Source of the DNA: Bacteroidota bacterium
GTDB lineage: Bacteria; Bacteroidota; Bacteroidia; Bacteroidales; Prolixibacteraceae
Direction of reading: 5' to 3'
DNA: 10,656 nt
Assembly: GCA_023488865.1 (NCBI GenBank)
Contig: JAMDDG010000089.1
Location: 1 to 10,656 of the forward strand
Shown: positions 1-6,958 of the stretch, one piece after another
How the letters are laid out: each line of letters opens with the position of its first letter
How positions within the stretch are numbered: position 1 is the first letter of the stretch
The notes under the pieces: generated by a model
Seen by the model: only the letters and a program-made list of their open reading frames with translations
The model's database searches: none
What the model was told of the DNA's origin: nothing
Made by a program: the position numbers and the translations under genes

Positions 1-173
1 AGGATCATCTTACTGTAGGATGTTCAAAGAAGCTTGGTGAAAGTAAGAAATCAGTTCACACAGCGATTGTTTACGGACTTCCTGCAAGTGTCGAAGGGCA
101 CAACCCGATGGACAATCAAATGATTAAACTGAAAATGAATCAGTTGGAGCTCGAGTTGGCTTTTACTTTTTGA
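1..173 (+). CDS. C-terminal end of a FadL/OmpP1-type outer-membrane beta-barrel protein (partial)
   Basis: The frame is open from the window edge (codons from base 3) to a TGA at 171-173, giving 56 residues. The segment has the alternating pattern of outer-membrane beta-strands. It ends in a run with KLKMNQLELELAFTF, a final strand with a C-terminal Phe, which is the usual signal for BAM-dependent insertion. The combination of a 'GxNPMxxQ' turn followed by 'IKLKMNQ' resembles the last hairpin of OmpP1/FadL family proteins, which carry hydrophobic compounds such as long-chain fatty acids across the outer membrane. This is recognition from the tail only: the N-terminal hatch domain and most of the barrel lie outside the window, so another barrel family is possible. 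A strong hairpin terminator follows 20 bases after the stop. Confidence 0.7.
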   Translation, partial: DHLTVGCSKKLGESKKSVHTAIVYGLPASVEGHNPMDNQMIKLKMNQLELELAFTF

Positions 174-193
174 TTTATACAAGACTAATTTAT

Positions 194-226
194 AAAAGAG
201 GCCTTCTGTTAGAGGGTCTCTTTTTT
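194..226. terminator. Bidirectional intrinsic terminator between convergent genes
   Basis: The stem AAGAGGCC (196-203) pairs with GGTCTCTT (215-222), with one G-T wobble and an 11-nt loop. A T-run follows on the plus strand to 226. On the minus strand the hairpin is followed by TTTTA. It therefore can end both the porin gene on the plus strand and the GH13 gene on the minus strand. The 227-325 stretch between it and the GH13 stop shows no further feature. Confidence 0.75.
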
Positions 227-325
227 ATGGTTATGCGGAAAAATTGGGCATTACCTCACTACCACTGTTGTTCCATTCAACTTCTGCAAAAGCTTACTTT
301 TTTAAAGAACATGTGCCTCAAAAAA

Positions 326-1723
326 TTAGTTTTTCTTTAAAATAAGGTAAGAATAGGGAGAGAGTGATATTTGTGTTTTCAATGAGACAGATGTCCCCGT
401 AAAAGCATCAATCCATCTTGAACTTATGAATGAATCGGGCAGTACAAAACTGACCGTTGCATTCCTGAGATTAGAAATTACCAATACAACCTCTGATCCG
501 TAAATCTTGGTAAAAGCGCACACATCATTGCTGTTAAATGTATTTAAAGTGCCCCGTCTAATCGCTAAGGAACTATTAAACAATGACAATATTCTTTTAT
601 ATTCGGTTACCATTTGTGGATTTAGGCTCCAATCAATCAGGGAATTGGTAAATGGGAAAGTCAATCTAACCGGATATCCCACTTCCTGCCCGTTGTATAT
701 CATGGGCACTCCCTTCATATAAGCTGCTGCAACAAATGCGGCCAAAGAACCGGTTTTTCCGCCAAACAAATCTAAAGGGGTCCCGTCAGAGCCATTGACA
801 TCGTGGTTGGTTATGTATCTGACCACTCTGTTCGACTCATTTGCCCCTGCATATTCTATCTCGTTTATATTATCATAACCAGAAACGGATCCATTGTTTT
901 TAAAAATATTTTTGGTCATGTCATAAAACCTGAAACCAAAGGTGTAGTTGAAGCCTGATGCAAAATGATCAGCGCGGGAACCTTCAGCAAGTATCAAAAG
1001 TTGACGGGAAGGAATATTCCTTAAGGTATCAATTGCCTGTTTCCAAAAATCTGCAGGGGGCCCGTCGGCATAATCACATCGAAATCCGTCACAATTTGCA
1101 GTTAACACCCAATACTTCATGGCTTTTATCATTGCATTGCGCATAGCTGTATTGTCAAAATTCAATTGTGCGACATCGTTCCACCCGTTTGGACTTACAA
1201 TGTTCCCTGCAATATCTTGCTTATACCACGAAACATTATTAATCCAAGGATTATCCCAGGATGTATGATTAGCAACCCAGTCCAGTATTACTGCCATTCC
1301 TTTGTTATGGGCCCCATCTATCAAAGCCCTTAAATCGGTAAGTGACCCAAATTCAGGATTAACTGACTTATAATCCTTTACGCAATATGGCGAATTGACT
1401 GATTTTACAGTTCCTACCGGATAGACAGGCATCAGATAGATTACATTCACTCCCAGATTTTTAATTGAATCCAGTCGCAAAATCACACCCTGAAAATCAC
1501 GGGCAGAACTAAAACAGCGAATATTTACCTGATAAATAACCGCGTCCCTTGCGTCGGGAACACCACGAAAGGGAGAACCATATTGGACAGTATCCTTATC
1601 TGAACTGTTATGGTTATCGGATGAAATGAAATTTGTTTTTCCACTGCAATTTACCAACATCAGCATCAATAAAGCGAGTATATTGAATGCCTTTATTCCA
1701 GATTTATTAAAATTTTTACCCAT
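326..1723 (-). CDS. GH13 alpha-amylase-family glycoside hydrolase, lipoprotein
   Basis: A 465-residue enzyme of glycoside hydrolase family 13, predicted to cleave alpha-glucosidic bonds in starch-like glucans or maltodextrins. The N-terminus (residues 1-26) is a lipoprotein signal: basic residues, a hydrophobic core, and lipobox LVNC with Cys26, so the enzyme is membrane-anchored and acts outside the cytoplasm. The (beta/alpha)8 domain begins near residue 58 (DAVIYQVNIRCFS). All four classic GH13 regions are intact: DWVANH (148-153), GFRCDYAD with catalytic nucleophile Asp217, LAEG with acid/base Glu247, and YITNHD with Asp308. A short C-terminal beta-domain ends at NPYSY-like residues (about 390-465). 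No starch-binding module is visible and the length is modest for the family, so it resembles small Bacteroidetes amylase lipoproteins more than SusG. No susCD genes lie in the window. The ATG at 1723 is preceded by an A-rich leader. I found no consensus promoter in the 267 bp upstream. Substrate specificity cannot be read from the sequence. Confidence 0.93.
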   Translation of the reverse strand: MGKNFNKSGIKAFNILALLMLMLVNCSGKTNFISSDNHNSSDKDTVQYGSPFRGVPDARDAVIYQVNIRCFSSARDFQGVILRLDSIKNLGVNVIYLMPVYPVGTVKSVNSPYCVKDYKSVNPEFGSLTDLRALIDGAHNKGMAVILDWVANHTSWDNPWINNVSWYKQDIAGNIVSPNGWNDVAQLNFDNTAMRNAMIKAMKYWVLTANCDGFRCDYADGPPADFWKQAIDTLRNIPSRQLLILAEGSRADHFASGFNYTFGFRFYDMTKNIFKNNGSVSGYDNINEIEYAGANESNRVVRYITNHDVNGSDGTPLDLFGGKTGSLAAFVAAAYMKGVPMIYNGQEVGYPVRLTFPFTNSLIDWSLNPQMVTEYKRILSLFNSSLAIRRGTLNTFNSNDVCAFTKIYGSEVVLVISNLRNATVSFVLPDSFISSRWIDAFTGTSVSLKTQISLSPYSYLILKKN

Positions 1724-1990
1724 AAAATGCTTTTTCTATATTATTACAGCTGATCATTATACGATTTTTATGGCTTCAGGTATCATTTGATCAATCCGAT
1801 AATTCATTAACAATCCTTATTGTGGTTTTGTTGCTATGCTTACTACTGAATGAAGATCAAACAGTTTTAGATACCGGAATTTGAATTTCAATATTTTCTC
1901 ACCGATATTGTAAAATTCATTAAATTTCGCAGGAAAATCAGGCAAACTAAAATATTCATCCCAGTATTAATTTATAAAGTGTAAACCATT

Positions 1991-3358
1991 ATGAATCCAT
2001 CCAGAAGAGATTTTATCAAATCAGCATCCATATTAAGTGCAGGCGCTATTTTCATCCCAAACCTGATGAGTTGTTCCCCTTCAGGCAGATTGAATATCGC
2101 CGTAATCGGTGTCGGTGGCCAGGGCCAATCCAATTGGGGCAAACTTATCAACCAGAAAGATCCAAAATGGAACGAAAACATTGTTGCGTTGTGCGATGTT
2201 GATGACAACCGTGCCGCTGGAGCCTTTAAAGCCATGCCAAAAGCCAAACGTTTTAAAGATTACAGGGTCATGTTCGACCAAATGCACAAGGAGATCGATG
2301 CCGTAATGGTTTGTACTCCCGATCACTCCCATTTTCCGGCAGCCATGGCTGCCATGCAATTAGGCAAACACGTCATCGTGGAGAAGCCGCTTGCACACAA
2401 TATCTGGCAACTGCGTACCTTGAAGAAAGCCGCCAAACATTATGGCGTCACAACTCAAATGGCCAACCAGGGTCATGCAACCAATGGGATCAGACTTATC
2501 AAAGAATGGTATGATGCTGGTTTGTTAGGTAACGTAACGGAGGTTATTGCCTGGTTTGACGGCCCATCCTTTGGTCCGGGAAAATATTTCAACAAACCAC
2601 AAAGTTTTCCGCCAGCAGCAGAGCCGGTTCCTTCCTATTTTGACTGGGATTTGTGGTTGGGACCTGCCGCTTCACGGCCTTACAACAGCGTCTATGCGCC
2701 GAAAACCTGGAGAAGCTGGTTCGATTTTGGAAATGGCGAATTGGGCGACTGGTGTTGCCACACCTTAGATGCCCCCTTCTGGTCGCTTGAACTGGGTATG
2801 CCGGATGTGGTTGAAGCAGAATTTAAAACACCTGTTCCCGACACAGGTTTTGTATCCGATCAGGCCGTTATCCGCTGGGATTTCCCTGCACGCGGGAACA
2901 AAGTTCCGGTAAAAATGCATTGGTACGAAGGCGGACTCAAACCGGAAATCCGTCCGGAATGGAAAGTTGACAAACTACCGGGAAGCGGGATGATCATGGT
3001 GGGCGATAAACAATGCCTTATTACAGGAGGAAGGCCCAACGAACCCAGATTGTTGATGCCCATGCCCGAGTGGGAAGCCTATAAAAGTAAACTTCCTGCC
3101 AAAACCATTCCACGGACTTTTGAAGAGAACCCGCAACGCGAATGGGTTGAAGCGATCAAAAACGGAACGATACCGGGCTCAAATTTCGACTACGCCACCC
3201 AATTGGTTGAGATGTCGCTCACCGGCGTCCTTGCTCAAAGGTTTAATACCCGCATTGAATACGATGCCAAAAACATGAAGGTTACCAATCATCCCGAATT
3301 AGACGTCTTTATCAAAGAACCTGCCAGGAGCGGTTTTTCTTTCGGTGAAAATCTATAA
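1991..3358 (+). CDS. Tat-exported Gfo/Idh/MocA family oxidoreductase, probable lipoprotein
   Basis: A 455-residue NAD(P)-dependent sugar or polyol oxidoreductase of the Gfo/Idh/MocA family. The N-terminus has a twin-arginine signal, SRRDFIK (residues 4-10), a hydrophobic stretch, then LMSC with Cys28, so it is probably folded with its cofactor in the cytoplasm, exported by Tat and lipidated. The Rossmann fold starts with GVGGQG (40-45). CTPDHSH (108-114) and the family's EKP motif (131-133) with Lys132 follow. The C-terminal alpha/beta domain contains the run FGNGELGDWCCHTLD (246-260), with Asp253 and His257 as likely active-site residues. The family often acts on sugars or glycosides, and some Bacteroides relatives oxidise glycosides to 3-keto forms. 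No partner enzyme of such a pathway (sugar isomerase, DUF1080 protein) is next to it here, so the substrate is unknown. It stands alone, divergent from the GH13 gene. The ATG at 1991 places the Tat motif at the expected distance from the N-terminus. Confidence 0.92.
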   Translation: MNPSRRDFIKSASILSAGAIFIPNLMSCSPSGRLNIAVIGVGGQGQSNWGKLINQKDPKWNENIVALCDVDDNRAAGAFKAMPKAKRFKDYRVMFDQMHKEIDAVMVCTPDHSHFPAAMAAMQLGKHVIVEKPLAHNIWQLRTLKKAAKHYGVTTQMANQGHATNGIRLIKEWYDAGLLGNVTEVIAWFDGPSFGPGKYFNKPQSFPPAAEPVPSYFDWDLWLGPAASRPYNSVYAPKTWRSWFDFGNGELGDWCCHTLDAPFWSLELGMPDVVEAEFKTPVPDTGFVSDQAVIRWDFPARGNKVPVKMHWYEGGLKPEIRPEWKVDKLPGSGMIMVGDKQCLITGGRPNEPRLLMPMPEWEAYKSKLPAKTIPRTFEENPQREWVEAIKNGTIPGSNFDYATQLVEMSLTGVLAQRFNTRIEYDAKNMKVTNHPELDVFIKEPARSGFSFGENL

Positions 3359-3392
3359 TTTGAATCAGTTTCTTTCAAAATTGCCGATCAAA

Positions 3393-3421
3393 TTTCCACT
3401 TCCGCTACGGCGGAGTGGAAA
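3393..3421 (+). terminator. Stable UACG-tetraloop hairpin downstream of the oxidoreductase gene
   Basis: TTTCCACT (3393-3400) and CCGC (3402-3405) pair with GCGG (3410-3413) and AGTGGAAA (3414-3421), with a single bulged T at 3401. That makes a 12-bp stem closed by C(UACG)G, one of the very stable UNCG tetraloops. Only a short T tract (TTTT, 3425-3428) follows, so it may be a weak terminator or a 3'-end stabiliser. The remaining bases to 3531 show no other recognisable feature. Confidence 0.55.
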
Positions 3422-3531
3422 TGCTTTTAATCAGATCTCACGGTAGTGACGCTCCCTGCATTCTTTGCGTTCAGATACTGAAATGTGGGTCGCCTCTTTC
3501 TTGATCCCAAGTATAAAAGAATAACTTTCCC

Positions 3532-4191
3532 TTAGTTTTTTACGCAACGGACAGAAAAGCCACTCTGGGTGCGTCCGTAAAATTTGTTGGCCGTGAAGTC
3601 TCCACTAAACATTACGCAGTACCATGCGTTGTCTCCACTGGGGGTTGAGCTCCACCAGTAGCCACTGCCACCGCGTGCATTGAAGGGCCCTTTGCTGGTG
3701 CGATAGCCACCCGGAATTGCAGAGAAACCGCTTGAATTTGTCCCGTTTCCATTCCTGCTCCAACCGGTGGTCGCTTTCAGTTCTTTGCTTGCAACTAACT
3801 CACCCCCTAAATTATCAGTTAATGTCCGCCATTCTTTATCCGTGGGGACATGCCAACCGGTGGGACAAAGTTTCCCGGTGTGAACGGTCTGCCAGTTGTA
3901 CAGGGCACCATAGGTTGCTTTGTTTGCGGTCGAATCGTTGCCATACCAACAATAAGCGCCAGTTTTAAGCCCTGTCCAAGTCGTATCAGTTACATTGGGA
4001 ATGGGTGTTCCATCATTGTATTTGGTTGTTTTAAGATTTTCAGTCATCCAGGTCTGAGTGCCAATAGTAACGGCAGAATAAACATTACCATCTATGTCTT
4101 TTACTTTTTCGACTGATTTAGAGCAACTAACACAACTAACAATCAAAAATAATCCGGTCAGGATTGAGAAAAGGTTCTTAAAATTCTTCAC
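3532..4191 (-). CDS. FISUMP-domain (Fibrobacter succinogenes major paralogous domain) lipoprotein
   Basis: A 219-residue lipoprotein from a GTG start at 4189-4191. A TTG start at 4236 in the same frame is unlikely because it falls inside the spacer of this gene's own promoter (4215-4245). The signal peptide is hydrophobic to IVSC (Cys20) or the following VSC (Cys23). The rest is one FISUMP domain (about residues 31-219). Its hallmarks are VTIGTQTWMTENLKTTKY (41-58), GALYNWQTV (95-103), LCPTGWHVPTDKEWRTL (108-124), GFSAIPGGYR (155-164), GYWWSST (177-183) and GFSVRCV (211-217). This domain is common in Bacteroidetes and Fibrobacter surface proteins. Its biochemical role is not established; a fold related to C-type lectin or formylglycine-enzyme-like domains has been suggested, so surface binding is a guess. 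No second domain or sorting signal is present. Confidence 0.88.
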   Translation of the reverse strand: MKNFKNLFSILTGLFLIVSCVSCSKSVEKVKDIDGNVYSAVTIGTQTWMTENLKTTKYNDGTPIPNVTDTTWTGLKTGAYCWYGNDSTANKATYGALYNWQTVHTGKLCPTGWHVPTDKEWRTLTDNLGGELVASKELKATTGWSRNGNGTNSSGFSAIPGGYRTSKGPFNARGGSGYWWSSTPSGDNAWYCVMFSGDFTANKFYGRTQSGFSVRCVKN

Positions 4192-4214
4192 GATTGAGTT
4201 TTTTTTTGTTCGTC

Positions 4215-4245
4215 CAAAACTAAGAACAATTTCCAAAATATCAAA
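4215..4245 (-). promoter_or_regulatory. Bacteroidetes-type promoter of the FISUMP gene
   Basis: On the minus strand, TTTG (4245-4242), exactly 19 nt of spacer, then TAgtTTTG (4222-4215) match the Bacteroidetes sigma-ABfr consensus (TTTG, N19, TAnnTTTG) without mismatch. Transcription would start near 4208-4210, leaving about 18 nt of A-rich leader before the GTG at 4191. This placement decides the start codon of the gene. Confidence 0.75.
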
Positions 4246-4313
4246 AAGTTTAACTTAGCAATCAACCCGTTTGGATTCTACCGGTTGGTGTTTCTTTTGA
4301 ACGGGTGCAATCG

Positions 4314-4344
4314 TTCGCCCAGAACCAAAATTTTGTTACCTTTG
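4314..4344 (+). promoter_or_regulatory. Bacteroidetes-type promoter of the queuosine operon
   Basis: TTcG (4314-4317), a 19-nt spacer and TAccTTTG (4337-4344) match the Bacteroidetes promoter consensus with one mismatch in the -33 element and an exact -7 element. The predicted start near 4350 would give a leader of about 52 nt before the ATG at 4402. That leader consists largely of the candidate pseudoknot. Confidence 0.65.
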
Positions 4345-4367
4345 TGGCTGAATTTGAGGTGAAACTC

Positions 4368-4397
4368 CGTGTGCTTGAACACCACGAAAAAAACAAG
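4368..4397 (+). promoter_or_regulatory. Candidate preQ1-I-like riboswitch pseudoknot in the yhhQ-queC leader
   Basis: P1 would be CGTG (4368-4371) with CACG (4383-4386), enclosing an 11-nt loop, TGCTTGAACAC. An A7 tract (4387-4393) follows, and then CAAG (4394-4397), which is perfectly complementary to CTTG (4374-4377) inside the loop, forming P2. The order of short stem, loop ending in ACAC, A-rich linker and tail pairing back into the loop is the H-type pseudoknot geometry of preQ1 class I aptamers, which are about this size. P2 ends 4 nt before the ATG at 4402, so folding would cover the ribosome-binding region, as expected for translational control. The downstream genes take up and make queuosine precursors, a typical preQ1 target. 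Caveats: P1 is only 4 bp, alternative pairing CGTGTG/CAC-C-ACG competes, and the exact class consensus was not tested. Confidence 0.45.
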
Positions 4398-4401
4398 TGT
4401 A

Positions 4402-5082
4402 ATGAAAAAAACCGTTTCTCTATTGTTTATGTTTGCAGGCATTCTGTTTGCAATTTGTTTATTGATTTCCAACATCTTAGCCACAAAAATTATCTTAGTG
4501 GGCCCCTGGGCTGCTCCGGCGGGCGTCTTGATTTTTCCCATCGCTTATATCATCAACGATGTGATTGTTGAGGTCTGGGGTTACCAAAAAGCACGGCTGA
4601 TTATCTGGGCGGGCTTTGCAGTGAACCTTTTGGCAGCGCTCTTCTTTTCGCTTGCGATCGTTGTTCCGGCTGCCTCTTTCTGGCATAACCAGGAAGCTTT
4701 CTCAACCATATTGGGAAGTACCCCCCGGATCGTTGTAGCAAGTTTATTGGCCTATCTGGTTGGATCTTTCCTCAATGCAATCGTAATGAGCAAAGTAAAG
4801 GTGCTGATGAAGGGAAAAGAGTTTTCAGTAAGGGCCATTCTCTCGACTTTGGTGGGAGAATCGGCCGATTCGCTGATTTTTATTACCATCGCATTTGCCG
4901 GAAATTTCCCGTTTAGGGCCATCGTGGGAATGGTCATCACACAGGCCTGCATTAAGACTGTGTATGAAATTGTGGTCCTTCCATTGACAATTGTCGTGGT
5001 TAAATGGATCAAAAGAGTGGAAGGTATCGACTCATTCGATAATTCAATCTCCTATAATCCTTTTTTAATCAATCAAATGTGA
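4402..5082 (+). CDS. yhhQ: Queuosine precursor transporter, YhhQ/QPTR family (DUF165)
   Basis: A 226-residue integral membrane protein that in E. coli imports the queuosine precursors preQ0 and preQ1. About six hydrophobic segments are visible (roughly residues 5-27, 36-54, 66-92, 108-128, 148-168 and 175-200). Family signatures are FPIAYIINDVIVEVWGYQKAR (45-65), the RAILSTLVGESADSLIF region (144-160) with acidic Glu153 and Asp156, and QACIKTVYE (181-189). I chose the ATG at 4402 because an upstream in-frame GTG at 4369 lies in the predicted leader and would add a polar, non-membrane N-terminus. queC follows 5 nt after the stop, which fits the transport assignment. A Bacteroidetes promoter and a preQ1-like pseudoknot lie immediately upstream. 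Having both uptake and synthesis genes is unusual enough to note, but is seen in some bacteria. Confidence 0.9.
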   Translation: MKKTVSLLFMFAGILFAICLLISNILATKIILVGPWAAPAGVLIFPIAYIINDVIVEVWGYQKARLIIWAGFAVNLLAALFFSLAIVVPAASFWHNQEAFSTILGSTPRIVVASLLAYLVGSFLNAIVMSKVKVLMKGKEFSVRAILSTLVGESADSLIFITIAFAGNFPFRAIVGMVITQACIKTVYEIVVLPLTIVVVKWIKRVEGIDSFDNSISYNPFLINQM

Positions 5083-5087
5083 TATCC

Positions 5088-5741
5088 ATGTCAAAGGCGC
5101 TGGTTGTATATTCAGGTGGACAGGATTCGACCACCTGTCTTTTCTGGGCAAAGAAACATTTCGACCAGGTTCAGGCCATCGCGTTCGATTACGGACAGCG
5201 GCACCTCGTCGAACTCACTGCAGCCAAACAGATTGCAGATAATGCCAGTGTCCCGATTCATATCTTCAAGATCAATCTGTTAAACGGAGTATCGCACAAT
5301 GCCTTAACCGATCAAAACATGAAGGTCGAAAAGGAACAAACCGGAGATCGTCCCCCAAATACTTTAGTTGAGGGGCGAAACATGTTGTTTCTGACCTATG
5401 CGGCTATTTTTGCCAAAGCCAACGGGATCAAAGATCTGATAACCGGGGTAGGCCAGGCCGATTACAGTGGGTATCCCGATTGCCGGAATGAGTTTATCCT
5501 CTCCCTTAATCAGACGCTCAACCTTTCAATGGCCATGAGTTTTCGCATTCATACCCCGATGATGTGGCTGGATAAATCGCAAATTTGGCGAATGGCCGAT
5601 GAACTTGGGGTGTTTGAAATAGTTAGGGAACAGACGATTACCTGTTATCATGGAATCAAAGGTGATGGATGCGGCAACTGTCCGTCGTGCAAGCTTCGGA
5701 ACCGGGGATTGAAGAAGTATTTGGAATCTAAGGGTAAATAA
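5088..5741 (+). CDS. queC: 7-cyano-7-deazaguanine (preQ0) synthase QueC
   Basis: A 217-residue enzyme that converts 7-carboxy-7-deazaguanine, ammonia and ATP to preQ0 in the queuosine tRNA-modification pathway, in the cytoplasm. The N-terminal PP-loop is SGGQDST (residues 9-15). AFDYGQRH (32-39), the NTLVEGRNMLFLTYAA stretch (91-106) and the ADYSGYPDCR motif (124-133) are typical of QueC. The zinc-binding cysteines are intact: Cys186, then Cys195, Cys198 and Cys201 in GCGNCPSC. The length is normal for the family. The ATG at 5088 was preferred to a GTG at 5079, which overlaps the yhhQ stop and adds three residues before the conserved start. queD, queE and queF are not in the window. Confidence 0.96.
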   Translation: MSKALVVYSGGQDSTTCLFWAKKHFDQVQAIAFDYGQRHLVELTAAKQIADNASVPIHIFKINLLNGVSHNALTDQNMKVEKEQTGDRPPNTLVEGRNMLFLTYAAIFAKANGIKDLITGVGQADYSGYPDCRNEFILSLNQTLNLSMAMSFRIHTPMMWLDKSQIWRMADELGVFEIVREQTITCYHGIKGDGCGNCPSCKLRNRGLKKYLESKGK

Positions 5742-5744
5742 CGG

Positions 5745-6932
5745 ATGAAATATATTACACGAACCATTTGGATTTTATCCCTGGTAAGCCTTTTTACCGA
5801 CACGGCAAGCGAAATGCTCTATCCGATCATGCCCATTTATCTGAAGAGCATTGGTTTTTCTGTTTTCCTGATCGGAATACTGGAAGGGGTGGCCGAAGCA
5901 ACCGCCGGACTTAGCAAAGGTTATTTCGGGAAACTATCAGACAATTCGGGCAAACGAGTTCCTTTTGTGCGATTTGGATATGCCCTGAGCGCAATATCAA
6001 AACCGATGATGGCGCTGTTTGTCTATCCACTCTGGATTTTCTTTGCCAGGACTGTTGACCGTTTTGGGAAAGGCATTCGCACCGGGGCAAGAGATGCCAT
6101 CCTGTCCGACGAATCGACCCCTGAAACAAAGGGCAGGGTTTTTGGCTTTCACCGTTCATTGGACACTTTGGGGGCGGTATTAGGTCCCTCAATTGCACTG
6201 GTTTATCTTTTTTATTTTCCGCAAAACTATAAAACGCTATTCTTTATTGCTTTTATTCCGGGACTAATAGCAACGCTGTCTACATTTTATTTAAAAGAAA
6301 AAAAGGCCCAAGTAATTAGGCCTAAAGTAGCCACTCCATTCTTTTCCTTCCTGAAATATTGGAAAGTCAGCCCGGTTGCCTACCGGAAGTTGGTAATCGG
6401 ATTGCTGGTTTTTACGCTGTTTAACAGCTCTGATGTATTTCTCTTGCTGAAAGCGAAACAAGCCGGACTGGACGATACCATGGTAATCGGCGTTTATATT
6501 TTTTATAATCTCGTCTATGCCCTATTTGCTTTTCCAATTGGGATCGTCGCGGACAAAATTGGTTTAAAAAGCATTTTCATTGGCGGACTGGCCTTGTTTG
6601 CAACAGTCTATTTGGGAATGGCCGTCAACACAAATTTGTTTTTCTTCTTCGGAATGTTCTTTTTGTACGGCATTTATGCTTCGGCTACGGAAGGAGTTTC
6701 AAAAGCATGGATTTCCAACATCACTGCCAGGAAGGACACCGCAACTGCCATCGGGACCTATACCGGACTTCAAAGTATTTGTACCATGCTGGCAAGTTCA
6801 TTAACAGGGCTTATTTGGTTTAAGCTGGGCGCTGCCACGGCATTTATTACCACAGCCACAGCAACACTTTTGGTGATCGTTTACTTTCTGACCATCCCCA
6901 AACCAGCGATAATTAAGCAAGAGGCAACTTGA
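5745..6932 (+). CDS. Major facilitator superfamily transporter, substrate unknown
   Basis: A 395-residue MFS membrane protein with a 12-helix pattern of hydrophobic segments. The first half has LFTDTASEMLYPIMPIYLKSIG (16-37) and a motif A equivalent, GYFGKLSDNSGKR (59-71), followed by DRFGKGIRTGARDAILSDE (105-123). The second half repeats the motif A idea in FPIGIVADKIGLKS. The 'FTDxASEMLYP...KSIGFS' opening is shared by a common bacterial MFS group annotated only as MFS transporter. The ATG is 3 nt after the queC stop, so it is co-transcribed with yhhQ and queC. A link to 7-deazaguanine traffic is possible but rests only on position, and the yhhQ gene already provides uptake. Confidence 0.88.
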   Translation: MKYITRTIWILSLVSLFTDTASEMLYPIMPIYLKSIGFSVFLIGILEGVAEATAGLSKGYFGKLSDNSGKRVPFVRFGYALSAISKPMMALFVYPLWIFFARTVDRFGKGIRTGARDAILSDESTPETKGRVFGFHRSLDTLGAVLGPSIALVYLFYFPQNYKTLFFIAFIPGLIATLSTFYLKEKKAQVIRPKVATPFFSFLKYWKVSPVAYRKLVIGLLVFTLFNSSDVFLLLKAKQAGLDDTMVIGVYIFYNLVYALFAFPIGIVADKIGLKSIFIGGLALFATVYLGMAVNTNLFFFFGMFFLYGIYASATEGVSKAWISNITARKDTATAIGTYTGLQSICTMLASSLTGLIWFKLGAATAFITTATATLLVIVYFLTIPKPAIIKQEAT

Positions 6933-6958
6933 TCAAAACGATCCATGCAGTAAGGATC

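Noticed and set aside
1724..1990. Promoters in the divergent gap between the GH13 and oxidoreductase genes
   Set aside because: I looked for TTTG-N19-TAnnTTTG on both strands and found only partial matches (such as TAAATTTC at 1921-1928 without a -33 partner).
1991..3358. Assignment of the oxidoreductase as a GH109 alpha-N-acetylgalactosaminidase
   Set aside because: GH109 enzymes share the fold and Tat signal, but I saw no clear GH109-specific run, so the general family name is safer.
3850..4116. Plus-strand open frames opposite the FISUMP gene
   Set aside because: They are antisense to a strongly recognisable domain, have no family resemblance and lack promoters.
4369..4401. Upstream in-frame GTG start for the YhhQ-type transporter
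   Set aside because: It lies inside the predicted leader and pseudoknot and adds a polar N-terminus. The ATG at 4402 begins the family-like MKK plus hydrophobic segment.
5079..5087. GTG start for queC overlapping the yhhQ stop
   Set aside because: The ATG at 5088 places the conserved start (MSKALVVYSGG) at the usual distance from the PP-loop; the extra three residues add nothing.
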